A stretch of 34,395 nt of DNA from an uncultured Fibrobacter sp. (GCA_947165045.1 CAMUYW010000033.1:1-34395), one strand, 5' to 3'; positions 1 to 8,903 are shown, numbered from the stretch's first letter. Notes: generated by a model from the sequence alone, not told the origin. Numbers and translations: made by a program.

Positions 1-1
1 A

Positions 2-754
2 GCCCTCACCAGCCCGGAACTCACCGGCGAATGGGAATACAAGATGGACCTCATCAGCAAGGGCAAGGAATCTCGCGAAGCATTCATGAACGGCATCGTC
101 GACATGACGAAGACCATGGTGAAGAACATCAAAGGATTCAAGGAAGACGATACCGAAAATGAAGCAAGCTTTAGCCCGGTGAACGGCAAGAAAGTTTTTG
201 AAACAGTCAGCCGCTACAGAACCGAAGATGGCATTGTCATCCGCAAGATTGTCGGCGGCAAGCACCTCACCGAAAGCGAAATCATCGAACTTTTGACCAA
301 GCGGAAGATTGGCCCTCTCACCGGTTTCCGCAGCAAGAAGGGTGCCGAATTTTCTGCAGTTCTTACCATCAACGACGAAAACAAGATTGAATTTGTCTTT
401 GACGAAAAGCCCGAAGAAATCGAGCTTGGTGAAGTTGTCGGCAAGTCGCCGGTTGACGGTTCTGACGTTTACGAAACGCTCACCGGTTACGTCTCTGAAA
501 GTTACGTAAAAAAGGAACCGAGCGGTATCACGCTCCCGAAGATTCTTTTGGGCAAGGAACTCCCGCTGGACGACATCAAGAAATTACTCGCCGGCGAAAA
601 GACCTCGCTTATCAAGGGTTTCCGCAGCAACAAGACTCGCCGCCTGTTCGACGCTTACCTCACGCTCGTCAAGGGAAAGCTCAAGTTCGAATTCCCGCCG
701 CGTGAATTCAAGCCGCGCCGTTTTGTGAAGAAAGCCGCACCTAAAGGCGAATAA
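2..754 (+). CDS. topB: DNA topoisomerase III, C-terminal part (5' end outside window)
   Basis: The frame is open from base 2, so the gene starts before the window; only the last 250 residues are visible. It begins with LTSPELTGEWEYK, a segment typical of the end of the type IA topoisomerase catalytic core. Two copies of the topoisomerase III C-terminal repeat follow: the first has FSPVNGKKVFET ... LLTKRKIGPLTGFRSKKG, the second SPVDGSDVYET ... LLAGEKTSLIKGFRSNKT. These repeats are thought to help bind DNA. The enzyme relaxes and decatenates single-stranded or intertwined DNA. The catalytic tyrosine would lie upstream and cannot be checked. The stop TAA is followed 21 bases later by the next ATG on the same strand. 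An internal ATG at 44 is not the true start. Confidence 0.9.
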   Translation, partial: ALTSPELTGEWEYKMDLISKGKESREAFMNGIVDMTKTMVKNIKGFKEDDTENEASFSPVNGKKVFETVSRYRTEDGIVIRKIVGGKHLTESEIIELLTKRKIGPLTGFRSKKGAEFSAVLTINDENKIEFVFDEKPEEIELGEVVGKSPVDGSDVYETLTGYVSESYVKKEPSGITLPKILLGKELPLDDIKKLLAGEKTSLIKGFRSNKTRRLFDAYLTLVKGKLKFEFPPREFKPRRFVKKAAPKGE

Positions 755-775
755 TAAAGGGCAAATAACATTTTT

Positions 776-2083
776 ATGCGTTTCGGAAAAACCCTCGCCC
801 TCGTTTGCACAGCGGCACTTTCGGTATTTGCGCAAGATTACCAAATCGACCGGTATGTACCAGAGTCGAGTTCATCCGAAAAAACGATGTGCGTCATGGT
901 ATCGTCATCAAGCTCGTTGCAGATGACACCAGCCGTGAGCAGATCATCCGTTGCAGAAAGTTCAAGCTCGACGCAGTCCTCCTCAAGTTCCACGCAGTTT
1001 TCGTCATCCTCTGCAAAGTCCGAGAAAAATCCGTACAACTTGCCCGACGCTCTTATACCCTTGTGGGAATCCATGACGCTCCGCCAAAAAGCGGCGCAAA
1101 AGATCATGGTGTTCCTCACCTCGCCGCAATTTGTCATCGATAACGAGATCGGCGGACTCCTCATCACCGGAAAGCACCTCCGCGAAGTCGACGACTATAT
1201 GCACAAAGTCGACGAAATCAATTCGCAGCTTAGAATTCCAGTGTTTACCGCTACAGACCAAGAGGGCGGCATTGTCAACCGACTCGGCTCTTATTCGGAT
1301 TATTGGCGCAACACGCCGAGCGCCCGCGATATGCGCAATATGGACACCGCGAAGATCCGCGTGCTTGCAGATAAAATCGGACACACGCTAAAAGAACTCA
1401 AAATCAATATGAACTTAGCGCCTGTTCTAGACCCATCCAAGGACTACAGCGACAAGAATTCATTCATGGAAGAGAGCCGCCGTTCGTGGGGGCGCGACAC
1501 TACAAACGCATACAAAGTAAGAACATTCGTCAAAGGGATGCGCGAAAACGGCATCGTCTGTGTTTCAAAGCATTTCCCCGGTTACGATTCGTGGACAAAC
1601 AGCGACCATCAAATTTCAGTCAGCGCCTCACCCAGTGAAAAAATCGAGCAAAACATTCATTTTTTCAACACGCTCGCCAAAGATATCCCCGTCACCATGA
1701 TGTCGAGCGTACGCTTCTTGCGCATTTCGAGCCGCCCCGCAGTCTTTGATGCAAACATCGTCAAGAAAACCCGCCAAAAGAACCCCAACATGGTCGTCAT
1801 CACCGACGATTTATGGGGAACATCGCTGCGCACCTGGGCCAGTGGCAAGACTTCAATTCCGCCACGCAAAAACTATCCCGACAAAGACTTCAAGCGTCTC
1901 ATTACAGCAGTCATAGACGCAGGTAACGACATCCTCATGATTTCTTACACATCCAAGGCAAAGGATATGCTCGACATTATGATGAAGCTCTGCGAAAACA
2001 GTCCAAAATACACGCGCCGCATCGAAGAATCGGCAGCGCGTATATTGAAGTTAAAGTATAGAATGGGATTGTTGAAGAAATAA
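776..2083 (+). CDS. Secreted glycoside hydrolase family 3 protein (beta-N-acetylhexosaminidase-like)
   Basis: The 435-residue protein starts with a signal peptide (residues 1-19, ending SVFA-QD). A serine-rich linker follows (about 30-80, SSSS blocks typical of Fibrobacter exported enzymes), then a single GH3 N-terminal barrel domain to the end. Visible GH3 motifs are DQEGG at 161-165, KHFPG at 265-269 and ITDD at 342-345, the last holding the expected nucleophile aspartate. In the NagZ branch the general acid/base dyad sits in a D-S/T-H motif; here it reads S-D-H (276-278), so the aspartate is displaced by one residue. The family removes beta-linked N-acetylglucosamine or related sugars, for example in peptidoglycan recycling. 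A secreted form suggests action in the periplasm or outside. Substrate cannot be fixed from sequence. No cysteine suitable for a lipobox is seen. Confidence 0.85.
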   Translation: MRFGKTLALVCTAALSVFAQDYQIDRYVPESSSSEKTMCVMVSSSSSLQMTPAVSRSSVAESSSSTQSSSSSTQFSSSSAKSEKNPYNLPDALIPLWESMTLRQKAAQKIMVFLTSPQFVIDNEIGGLLITGKHLREVDDYMHKVDEINSQLRIPVFTATDQEGGIVNRLGSYSDYWRNTPSARDMRNMDTAKIRVLADKIGHTLKELKINMNLAPVLDPSKDYSDKNSFMEESRRSWGRDTTNAYKVRTFVKGMRENGIVCVSKHFPGYDSWTNSDHQISVSASPSEKIEQNIHFFNTLAKDIPVTMMSSVRFLRISSRPAVFDANIVKKTRQKNPNMVVITDDLWGTSLRTWASGKTSIPPRKNYPDKDFKRLITAVIDAGNDILMISYTSKAKDMLDIMMKLCENSPKYTRRIEESAARILKLKYRMGLLKK

Positions 2084-2090
2084 TGGATTC

Positions 2091-2657
2091 TTATGCGCCG
2101 ATGGCTTGCTTTTTCGCATTCGATAGATTCACGACATTCTTCATTACACCCGCCTCGCCCACTTTTTCAAGTGCCATTTTCAGGATTCCGGCAGCAGCAA
2201 GCGTATCATCTAGTGCGCGGTGGTGGTTAAAATCCGGGAGCCCCAACGATTCCGTGAGTTTGTGCAAGCTGTAGCTCGGCTGTCCCGGAAACACCTTCCT
2301 TGCAAGCTTTACCGTACAAAGTCTCGGCGGATTGAACTTGATACAGCAGCGTTTCATCTCCGCCGTCATGAACTTGTTATCGAACTGGACATTGTGCGCC
2401 ACGAAAATGCGGTCCGCCAAAAGCGCCGCCACATGCTCAGCAATCGATCCAAATTGCGGTTGCCCTTCGACCATTTCATCGGAAATGCCTGTCAACTCGC
2501 GGACAAACGGCGTAATCGGCTGCCCGGGGTCCACAAGTGTGTGGTACGTTTCAACAACTTCGGAACCGTCCATCAGGGCGATTCCGATTTCCATAATTCT
2601 ATTATCTTCACCATGTCCGCCGGTCGTTTCGAGATCGACTACCGCAAATTTTAGCAA
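2091..2657 (-). CDS. DEDDh 3'-5' exonuclease (DNA polymerase III epsilon-like)
   Basis: A 188-residue exonuclease of the DnaQ superfamily with all acidic motifs: ExoI DLETTG (D8, E10), ExoII HNVQFD (D93) and ExoIII HHRALDD (H146, D151). It removes nucleotides from 3' ends, either as a proofreading subunit or as a free repair exonuclease; the short length with no C-terminal polymerase-binding extension cannot separate these. The start is TTG at 2655-2657. The first ATG in frame (residue 27) lies beyond the catalytic DLETTG, so a start upstream of it is required. The gene begins 6 bases after the stop of the gene upstream on the same strand, implying cotranscription and perhaps translational coupling. 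It converges on the GH3 gene, whose stop is 7 bases away. Confidence 0.88.
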   Translation of the reverse strand: MLKFAVVDLETTGGHGEDNRIMEIGIALMDGSEVVETYHTLVDPGQPITPFVRELTGISDEMVEGQPQFGSIAEHVAALLADRIFVAHNVQFDNKFMTAEMKRCCIKFNPPRLCTVKLARKVFPGQPSYSLHKLTESLGLPDFNHHRALDDTLAAAGILKMALEKVGEAGVMKNVVNLSNAKKQAIGA

Positions 2658-2663
2658 CGCAAA

Positions 2664-3134
2664 TTACCTAACGGGGATATCGATATCGAGCGTTTCCATC
2701 CCGTCGCTAGTTACAACACGAGCAAGCATCACATCGGACTTCGGTTCTCTATACACGGGTATCACGAGCAAATTAGAGAGACCACTATATTCACTCGGAA
2801 CCGCTTCGGTATCATAAGCAGTTTTCCTAAATATAGGATTCTTGCCGCCATCGTACAACGCATAGGTCAGTTTACGGGGGCTTCCCTTCTTAATTTGAGA
2901 AGTTTTCGCCTGAAAATAGACGAAACCGCCCTTCGGAACATGATTCAAACTATCGAGAATTTCTTCTTCTGGAGCAAAAGCGGCTTCCATGGCTAGGCGA
3001 ACGTTTTTGCGCACTAGATCAGGAGTCTCGTACTCGACCATGACGTTGAACGTGGCATCTTCTGCGAATGCATTGGCAGCAAGCGCAAGGAAAAGAGCCC
3101 AAACGGCTCTCGAAAAAAATCTCATTCCACCCAT
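2664..3134 (-). CDS. Exported hypothetical protein
   Basis: This 156-residue protein has a clear signal peptide (FFSRAVWALFLALAANAFA, cleavage before EDATF). The mature part is about 132 residues and looks beta-rich, with no cysteine and no motif I recognise. The start ATG at 3134 has CGGAG a few bases upstream; an alternative ATG three codons in (3125) would also leave a complete signal peptide. The gene is followed after 6 bases by the exonuclease gene, probably in one transcript. It is expected in the periplasm or outer envelope. Function unknown. Confidence 0.75.
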   Translation of the reverse strand: MGGMRFFSRAVWALFLALAANAFAEDATFNVMVEYETPDLVRKNVRLAMEAAFAPEEEILDSLNHVPKGGFVYFQAKTSQIKKGSPRKLTYALYDGGKNPIFRKTAYDTEAVPSEYSGLSNLLVIPVYREPKSDVMLARVVTSDGMETLDIDIPVR

Positions 3135-3273
3135 AAGTACTCCGTATTCCAGGGATACATCCCTTTTATAGAGATAATATATACAACAATTTCGATTTTT
3201 GCGAAAAAAACAAAATAATTACCATTTTTTACAGAAATTGCAACTTTCATAAACATCTAACATTTTTACAACC

Positions 3274-3281
3274 TATATTTG
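3274..3281 (+). promoter_or_regulatory. TAnnTTTG-type promoter element before gluQ
   Basis: TATATTTG matches the -7 consensus TAnnTTTG known from Bacteroidetes. It lies about 22 bases before the gluQ ATG. No clear -33 element and no Shine-Dalgarno sequence are visible in the short leader. Confidence 0.45.
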
Positions 3282-3303
3282 TGTCGTATCTTTCATTTGC
3301 AAT

Positions 3304-4167
3304 ATGCCCGGAAAAATTCGATTCGCACCAAGCCCAACAGGTTATCTCCACGAAGGCCACTTGCTTTCGGCACTTTACGTATGGGCAGCTGCAAAAAAAT
3401 GGAATTTAAAAATACACCTGCGAATAGAAGACCACGACCAAAGTCGCGCACGCCCTGCATACATTGAAGGAATCCGCGAAGATTTAGCTTGGTTGGGTTT
3501 TCATTATGATTCCGAAAGCATACAAAGTGCACGCGGAGAAGTCTACAAAGCCGCTCTTCAAAAACTCGAAGAACAATCGCTAGTTTACCCTTGTTTTTGT
3601 AGCCGCAAGCAACTTCAAGAAGAAAATCCAAGGAGCGAAACCGGGGAAATTGTTTATCAGGGGAAGTGTTTTAGACGAGAGACAGGCGACACAAACACAC
3701 CGCACAACTTGCGGTTCATTGTCCCGGACAAGACCATCGACTGGCACGACCTCCGCCTCGGCGATTTCCACGAAAACCCCAAACAACAGTGCGGAGACTT
3801 TCCAATCCGCGACCGCGACAACCAATGGACATACCAGTTCGCCGTCTGCGTAGATGACATCGACGAGAACATCACTCACATCGTCCGCGGTGAAGACATT
3901 CGTAATTCCACGGCTCGCCAAATAGCCTTGATGGAAGCTCTCGGACGTACGGAACGCCCGATTTACTTGCACCACCCGTTAATCGTCGACGCGAACAACA
4001 AGAAACTTTCGAAGCGCGAACTCGCCCACAGCCTGCGGCAAGACAAAGAAGCCGGCATCACACCAGAAATGCTATTCGGTCGAGTCTGCTACAAAGCGCA
4101 CCTCACCATGAGCGATTCCCCAATTGCACTCATGGACGCCATATCCATGGTTATGAATCATATTTAG
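3304..4167 (+). CDS. gluQ: Glutamyl-Q tRNA(Asp) synthetase
   Basis: A 287-residue class I synthetase fragment made of the GluRS catalytic domain without the anticodon-binding domain, the hallmark of GluQRS (YadB). These enzymes activate glutamate without tRNA and attach it to the queuosine at position 34 of tRNA(Asp). Visible motifs are APSPTGYLHEGH (HIGH-type signature, residues 8-19), the zinc-site pattern C97-x-C99 ... Y118-x3-C122 spaced as in YadB, and KLSKR at 234-238. The last has an arginine where E. coli GluQRS has a different residue. Length agrees with the family (about 290-310). The start ATG at 3304 begins right before the conserved KIRFAPSPTG segment, so no longer N-terminus is needed. 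Confidence 0.9.
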   Translation: MPGKIRFAPSPTGYLHEGHLLSALYVWAAAKKWNLKIHLRIEDHDQSRARPAYIEGIREDLAWLGFHYDSESIQSARGEVYKAALQKLEEQSLVYPCFCSRKQLQEENPRSETGEIVYQGKCFRRETGDTNTPHNLRFIVPDKTIDWHDLRLGDFHENPKQQCGDFPIRDRDNQWTYQFAVCVDDIDENITHIVRGEDIRNSTARQIALMEALGRTERPIYLHHPLIVDANNKKLSKRELAHSLRQDKEAGITPEMLFGRVCYKAHLTMSDSPIALMDAISMVMNHI

Positions 4168-4190
4168 CTACAGCTCGGTTAAAAAAAATT

Positions 4191-4202
4191 TATATTCGGG
4201 AC
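4191..4202 (+). promoter_or_regulatory. Promoter hexamer abutting the start codon (leaderless candidate)
   Basis: TATATT at 4191-4196 is followed by only CGGGAC before the ATG at 4203. Transcription would begin at or next to the start codon. No Shine-Dalgarno sequence is present. Confidence 0.5.
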
Positions 4203-7200
4203 ATGGCATCAACGTCAATGTCTTCTACCATCGAGAAAATTCGCGAAGAAGCGGCAACCTTTGACAGCAAAGACCGCTTGCTCAGCTTTTCGCAAAAAAA
4301 TAAATTCCAGTCACCGTTACTTTTAGGCAACGGCGATCAATTTTTTGAAGGCTGGCAAAACGAGCAACAGCCACGCGCATTGGCGTCATTCTTCCCCGTT
4401 TCCGCCAAATACAGCGAAGAAAAACAATCTGCAGACCTTGATGTTTTCCGCAAGGTGCTTAAATCGAAAGCAGAAGATTTTTGCAACCAGGACCTATACT
4501 TGGCAACAGGATTTATCAAGTGGGGCGAAAAATCGCTCGCACCCGCCATCCTCATTCCGCTGACCTATGACGAAGCCCATGATACCGTCGCCATTTCTAC
4601 AAAAACGCCCATCGAAAATTTTGCGTTTGCCTCGCTAGACAAAGACATCAAATTTCCTGTCGCAAAAGACTTTTGCAAAAACGGGACTTTTGGCATCCAG
4701 AAATTTTTAGACACGCTCGAAAAAAAGATTGCGCCCAAAACAGATTGGAAATTCACACGCAATGGCTATTGCATCACGTTCTACAGCACAAACAAGATTC
4801 TCCTCAAAAAGAGATTAACAAACGAATGCTGGACAACAGCCAAGGCCGCCAACAACGAATTTCTCATTGCGACAATCGGGAACGAAGGATTCTTGCCGCA
4901 AGCATCGCTTTTTGACGAAGTTCCCTACGATCACGTTTTCAACCCAGCCGACCATTACTTTCCTTATGTCACTGACTCGCAGACAAACAAAGCGGTCATT
5001 GACGCTCTTAACGAAAAATGCTCGGCATACGCTATACAAACGTTCCCCGGAAGTGAAAAGGCCAAAGCCGCCGTAAACATCGCCGCAGAGCTCGTTCAGC
5101 ACAAGAAAAAAGTTTGCGTGATTAGCCGCAGAGCCATCACAAAATTTCACTTCGAAAACGCTTGGAAACCGCCATTCCGTTCGTTCCAAGGGCCAGACCG
5201 TGATGCACTCACGACATCGCTCAGTGAGACACGCGCCAAGCTCGTTTCTTACTACGATGCGGTGAATTTCCCGCTCAAGCCCAGCGGAGCAAAGCTCACA
5301 GAACTACTGGATGAAATTGCAAAGTTAAAGTCCATCAAGACTAAATTTGCAAGCGATGTTTTCAAGAATATTGAAAACGTTCGTTACGACAAATTCAAGT
5401 CCATGCATTCCAGCATTGAGCAAATGGAACAGTTATTTTTCGAACAAAATGGAATCGAAATTTATAATACGTTCCAAGGAATTACGTTGCCGGCCGTTTC
5501 GGACGAACGCAAGAATCTGATTGGCAATGAGCTTTCGCAAGCAACGGATTTAATCGAGAACATCAAGCCGTTCATAGAAAGCGTTACAAAATCCAAACTT
5601 TATCTTGACGGATTCAACCTCTCGGACATTCTCATACTGATAAATGTCCTTAAGAAAAATTTCGACAAAGAAATGCCAGGTCTTGAAGATTGGAACCTCC
5701 ACTCGAACGGTTGGATTGCCTATCAAGACGATTTGAACGACTTACCGAATGCAGGCGCCCGTTGGTCAAACTACCGACGCAAAGGTTCAGACGTTTTCAA
5801 CGAAAGCGCTATTGACGAAAATCTACTCCCAGCGCGCAACGAATTTTTCGACAGCCTCAATTCAGCAATCAAGTCCCTTTCGGATCATTACCGCAGGCCT
5901 AAGCGCATTTTGCTCAGCGCTTTCAAGAATCCAAAGAGCATCACCTCCGACGACATGCTTCTCGAGCAAATCGACAAGCTTTTGGAAATTCAGGAATACA
6001 GGCGCAAGTACATGGACTCTTCTGTCCTCGCCACGCGTTTGTTCGGCAAGGATTGGAAGTACGAAAAGACCGATTGGAACGACTTGGCAAATAAAATCCG
6101 CCATTACTACGTATTCCGCGCCCGCATTAGAAACAGTGACCAACACGATTATCTAATGCAACTACTTTCCAAATGGCATTTGTTCAGACCATTTGTCGAG
6201 AAATTGGATAGCATCCAAGCAAGCACCGAAGAATTACAACAAAAGCTCCAAAACATCAGCAAGTCCCTCAACTTGAACGAATCAATGGACACGCAAAATG
6301 TGGATTTGTGGATCAGCAAAGTGAGTCGTTGGTCAGCACAATGGAGCTATCAAAACATCTACTTGCAAATTTGCGAGCACATGGAAAACATCAGCGATTC
6401 GCCATGTGAAAATTTGACCCAATTCGTAAAGGATACGAAAAACGCGAACAAAGATTTGCCCATGGCATTTGCACGCGCTTGGACAAATTGCCAAATGCAG
6501 GCCGCAACCGCAGAATGTCCGGAACTGTTCAGCCCGACATCAAAAATTCGGAAGCAGCAAGGCAAGCAATACAAAACATTGCTAGACCAATTCTGCAATG
6601 CCAATTTCCGTGCAGCACACGAGACTGTAGAGAACAATCCTGAACATTTGCAAGTCGTTAGCTTATCGCAATCCTACGATTCCGAATTTGATTCGTTCGA
6701 TGTTGCACTTTTCTTGGATGCCGATTGCATGACTATTGCAGAAGCCATGCCGGGAATTTTCAATTCGAAAAAAATTATCCTGTTTGGAAATCCTTGCGCA
6801 CCCATGCTAGAAGCGCTCCCAATGGATGCATGCAACATGGAAGTTTCATCGCAATCGGTTTTCTTCAAGGACAATGCCCTTTCGGCATCGCTCCGCAAAG
6901 GAATTCCCACGCGAGCCATCGGATATACAACGCAATACGTAAGTCCAGCATTATTCAGTTTTGCAAACAGCCATATTTACAATAATGAAATGGCTCAGTT
7001 CACTGGACCAACACAAACAGCAAATAAAACTCAAACGATCAAAATCGTCCAAGACAAAGTATCCGCCATTACAGAAAAAGCTATACAGCACGCGACAAAG
7101 AATCCGAGCCAAACACTCGGTATCATCGCATCTAACCAAGCACTTTGCAACGAAATCGAAGAATCCATTCAAAAGCATCTAGAAAAAAATCCAGATTCAA

Positions 7201-8288
7201 CAAAGTTCTTTACGCAAGGAACATTGCAAAACAAGTTCTACATCAAGACCGTTGAACGAGCCGTAGATTTATACCGCGATATCATTTTCATTTGCGTAGA
7301 TTCCAACTGCATTAAAGCAGGCACCGAAAACCGCAAGCTCGCCATTTGCACAACGCTTGCCAAACAAAGCCTTTGCCTCTTCATGAGCAAAGAAGACTCG
7401 GAAAAAATCGCCAATGCAAAGCAAGGCTTAGTCCAAGACTGGATACATTCGATTAAGGAAAAGTCCAATTTTGTAGATTCAGCCGTTGCGGTTCCTGAGT
7501 CCGCATTTAACAAACAAATTAAAGAAATTTTAAAGCAAGAATCTATTGCGTACAAGGATTGCATCGCCTCGGGAAACATTCCGTTAGGTCCAGTTATCAT
7601 TGATGCAAACAATGCGAACCGATACCTCGCCGTCATTGAAAGCGACTGCAACTGCAGCCCCTATAAAGAATCCATCGAGGACCGCGAGTACACACGTCCG
7701 AACGCCCTCTCGCGACTGGGCTGGAAAGTTATTTCCATGTGGCTACCGCTTTGGAATATTTCGAACGCAGACGAAAAAGAAAACCTCATCACGACCATTG
7801 CTATCGAGCAAAGCGTCGCACCTCCACCGGAAGAAGAAATTTCACTTGATGACGACGAGCAAAATAGCGGGCTACAAATCGAACCGTACCGAGTGGTAGA
7901 CCTTGCTATTACAGGGACTCCAGACAATTTGCCGATTCAGGAACTTTCCATGGACAAGCTCATTCAAGAGTTCAAGTTCTACATTGACAACGAATCGCCG
8001 ATCCACGGAGAATTGCTATTACAGAGAATTTTGAAATTGCATAACATTGAGCATGCATCGCCAAAGATAAGCGCAACGTTAAGTGAAGCCCTCAAGCAGG
8101 CTTTGCACCAAAAGCAATTCGTCAAAACGGGGCCGTTTTTCTACTCGCTCACGAACAAAGCGATTACGCTACGCGATCGTTCCAAGAGGCCCGACAGCGA
8201 GCGCAAGATGGCTTACATTTCACCCGAAGAACGCGCCCAGCTCAAGCATAACGAGCATAACATCAAGCAATTACTCGGATTGCTATAA
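4203..8288 (+). CDS. Large DUF4011/DUF3320 helicase-like protein with eroded catalytic motifs
   Basis: The 1361-residue protein follows the layout of DUF4011 - SF1 helicase - MTES_1575-type nuclease - DUF3320 proteins. DUF4011-like features include LYLATGFIKW and LAPAILIPL near residues 97-120. The helicase core starts at PYVTDSQTNKAVIDAL, but the Walker A region, normally GPPGTGKSQT, reads TFPGSEKAKA (about 280-289): the second glycine is Glu and the Ser/Thr after Lys is Ala. Walker B, normally DEAS, reads LDADC (838-842), and GDPKQLPP has become GNPCAPML. The C-terminal helicase motif NVAVTRA appears as LAICTTLA, losing its arginine. A Vsr/MTES-like segment keeps IESD (E1146) but lacks the aspartate of RIDLAV. 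DUF3320 occupies roughly 1245-1350. The frame is intact, so this looks like a maintained non-catalytic protein rather than a decaying gene. Cytosolic; function unknown. Confidence 0.7.
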   Translation: MASTSMSSTIEKIREEAATFDSKDRLLSFSQKNKFQSPLLLGNGDQFFEGWQNEQQPRALASFFPVSAKYSEEKQSADLDVFRKVLKSKAEDFCNQDLYLATGFIKWGEKSLAPAILIPLTYDEAHDTVAISTKTPIENFAFASLDKDIKFPVAKDFCKNGTFGIQKFLDTLEKKIAPKTDWKFTRNGYCITFYSTNKILLKKRLTNECWTTAKAANNEFLIATIGNEGFLPQASLFDEVPYDHVFNPADHYFPYVTDSQTNKAVIDALNEKCSAYAIQTFPGSEKAKAAVNIAAELVQHKKKVCVISRRAITKFHFENAWKPPFRSFQGPDRDALTTSLSETRAKLVSYYDAVNFPLKPSGAKLTELLDEIAKLKSIKTKFASDVFKNIENVRYDKFKSMHSSIEQMEQLFFEQNGIEIYNTFQGITLPAVSDERKNLIGNELSQATDLIENIKPFIESVTKSKLYLDGFNLSDILILINVLKKNFDKEMPGLEDWNLHSNGWIAYQDDLNDLPNAGARWSNYRRKGSDVFNESAIDENLLPARNEFFDSLNSAIKSLSDHYRRPKRILLSAFKNPKSITSDDMLLEQIDKLLEIQEYRRKYMDSSVLATRLFGKDWKYEKTDWNDLANKIRHYYVFRARIRNSDQHDYLMQLLSKWHLFRPFVEKLDSIQASTEELQQKLQNISKSLNLNESMDTQNVDLWISKVSRWSAQWSYQNIYLQICEHMENISDSPCENLTQFVKDTKNANKDLPMAFARAWTNCQMQAATAECPELFSPTSKIRKQQGKQYKTLLDQFCNANFRAAHETVENNPEHLQVVSLSQSYDSEFDSFDVALFLDADCMTIAEAMPGIFNSKKIILFGNPCAPMLEALPMDACNMEVSSQSVFFKDNALSASLRKGIPTRAIGYTTQYVSPALFSFANSHIYNNEMAQFTGPTQTANKTQTIKIVQDKVSAITEKAIQHATKNPSQTLGIIASNQALCNEIEESIQKHLEKNPDSTKFFTQGTLQNKFYIKTVERAVDLYRDIIFICVDSNCIKAGTENRKLAICTTLAKQSLCLFMSKEDSEKIANAKQGLVQDWIHSIKEKSNFVDSAVAVPESAFNKQIKEILKQESIAYKDCIASGNIPLGPVIIDANNANRYLAVIESDCNCSPYKESIEDREYTRPNALSRLGWKVISMWLPLWNISNADEKENLITTIAIEQSVAPPPEEEISLDDDEQNSGLQIEPYRVVDLAITGTPDNLPIQELSMDKLIQEFKFYIDNESPIHGELLLQRILKLHNIEHASPKISATLSEALKQALHQKQFVKTGPFFYSLTNKAITLRDRSKRPDSERKMAYISPEERAQLKHNEHNIKQLLGLL

Positions 8289-8290
8289 AA

Positions 8291-8372
8291 GGCGACCCCG
8301 TCCCCATACGCGAATCATGACTACTAAGCAGCGAAGCTGCAAGTAGTCAAAGAGAACTAAGTCCGGGGTGAC
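8291..8372. repeat. Palindromic spacer element between convergent genes
   Basis: The spacer between the DUF3320 and SPOR genes contains an outer pair (GACCCCG at 8294 and CGGGGTGAC at 8364-8372) around a strong stem-loop, GACTACT ... AGTAGTC with inner GCAGC-GAA-GCTGC (8319-8348). The right end matches the GGTGAC tail of other repeats in the window. It may act as a transcription terminator for one or both genes. Confidence 0.55.
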
Positions 8373-8387
8373 ATAAAAAAAGGTCTT

Positions 8388-8789
8388 TTAGCGGATCTTT
8401 ACAACAAAAGCATTGATGTTGTAAGCGGAAAGTTCACGGGCTTTGTCCTCGGCGACCTTACGCTTATTCCATCCACCGCCACGAAGCTTGTAGAAAGGCG
8501 TATCAAACACAACCTGGATAGTGTAGCCCGTGCTTGCAGAGAGCTGAGCCTTGCGCCTCTGAGCCGCGTCAAAATCACCGACAGCTTCGAACTGGAGCAT
8601 GTAGAACCCGTCACCTTTGTCATTCTTGCCGGAGACCTTAGCAGGCACAGCAGAATTGCTCGTGGTGTCGCGGAGAGAACTACTGAGCGTAGGCTTATAT
8701 TCATTACCGCGGAAAAGAGAGTCCAAATCGGTTGGCGATCCGGCCCAAGCCATAGCACATAAAGAAGCTGCAATTATAAACTTTCGCAT
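8388..8789 (-). CDS. Small exported SPOR-domain-like protein
   Basis: A 133-residue protein with a signal peptide (MRKFIIAASLCAMAWA), a polar linker (about 20-60) and a C-terminal SPOR-like domain (about 62-133) beginning GFYMLQFEAVGDFDAAQ and containing YTIQVVFDTPFYKLRGGGW and KARELSAYNINAFVVKI. SPOR domains bind denuded peptidoglycan glycan strands, often at division sites. The family match is by pattern (YxLQxGAF ... Y+V+vG-like); the glycine of the first motif is replaced here by glutamate. The ATG at 8789 sits 6 bases after a TATATT promoter hexamer, with no Shine-Dalgarno sequence. It probably acts in the periplasm. Confidence 0.72.
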   Translation of the reverse strand: MRKFIIAASLCAMAWAGSPTDLDSLFRGNEYKPTLSSSLRDTTSNSAVPAKVSGKNDKGDGFYMLQFEAVGDFDAAQRRKAQLSASTGYTIQVVFDTPFYKLRGGGWNKRKVAEDKARELSAYNINAFVVKIR

Positions 8790-8801
8790 ACGCTAAATAT
8801 A
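8790..8801 (-). promoter_or_regulatory. Promoter hexamer abutting SPOR gene start (leaderless candidate)
   Basis: On the minus strand TATATT (8796-8801) is followed by TAGCGT and then the ATG. The 6-base gap implies a transcript starting at or near the start codon. Confidence 0.5.
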
Positions 8802-8826
8802 GAAAAAACAAAGATAAACTGTATAT

Positions 8827-8855
8827 GCCGACCCCGGCACTGTGGCCGGGGTGAC
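8827..8855. repeat. GGTGAC-tailed palindromic repeat
   Basis: ACCCCGGC-ACTGT-GGCCGGGGT hairpin followed by GAC. It belongs to the set of short palindromic repeats with GGATGAC or GGTGAC tails found throughout the window. It lies between the fibro-slime terminator and the SPOR promoter. Confidence 0.6.
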
Positions 8856-8858
8856 AGT

Positions 8859-8885
8859 AAAAAAGCCTCCCCGAGGGGAGGCTTT
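8859..8885 (-). terminator. Intrinsic terminator of the fibro-slime gene
   Basis: A perfect 11-bp stem (8862-8872 with 8875-8885, core GCCTCCCC/GGGGAGGC) is followed on the minus strand by a run of T. It lies 19 bases past the fibro-slime stop codon. Confidence 0.85.
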
Positions 8886-8903
8886 GTGAAACTTTAAAGA
8901 GCT

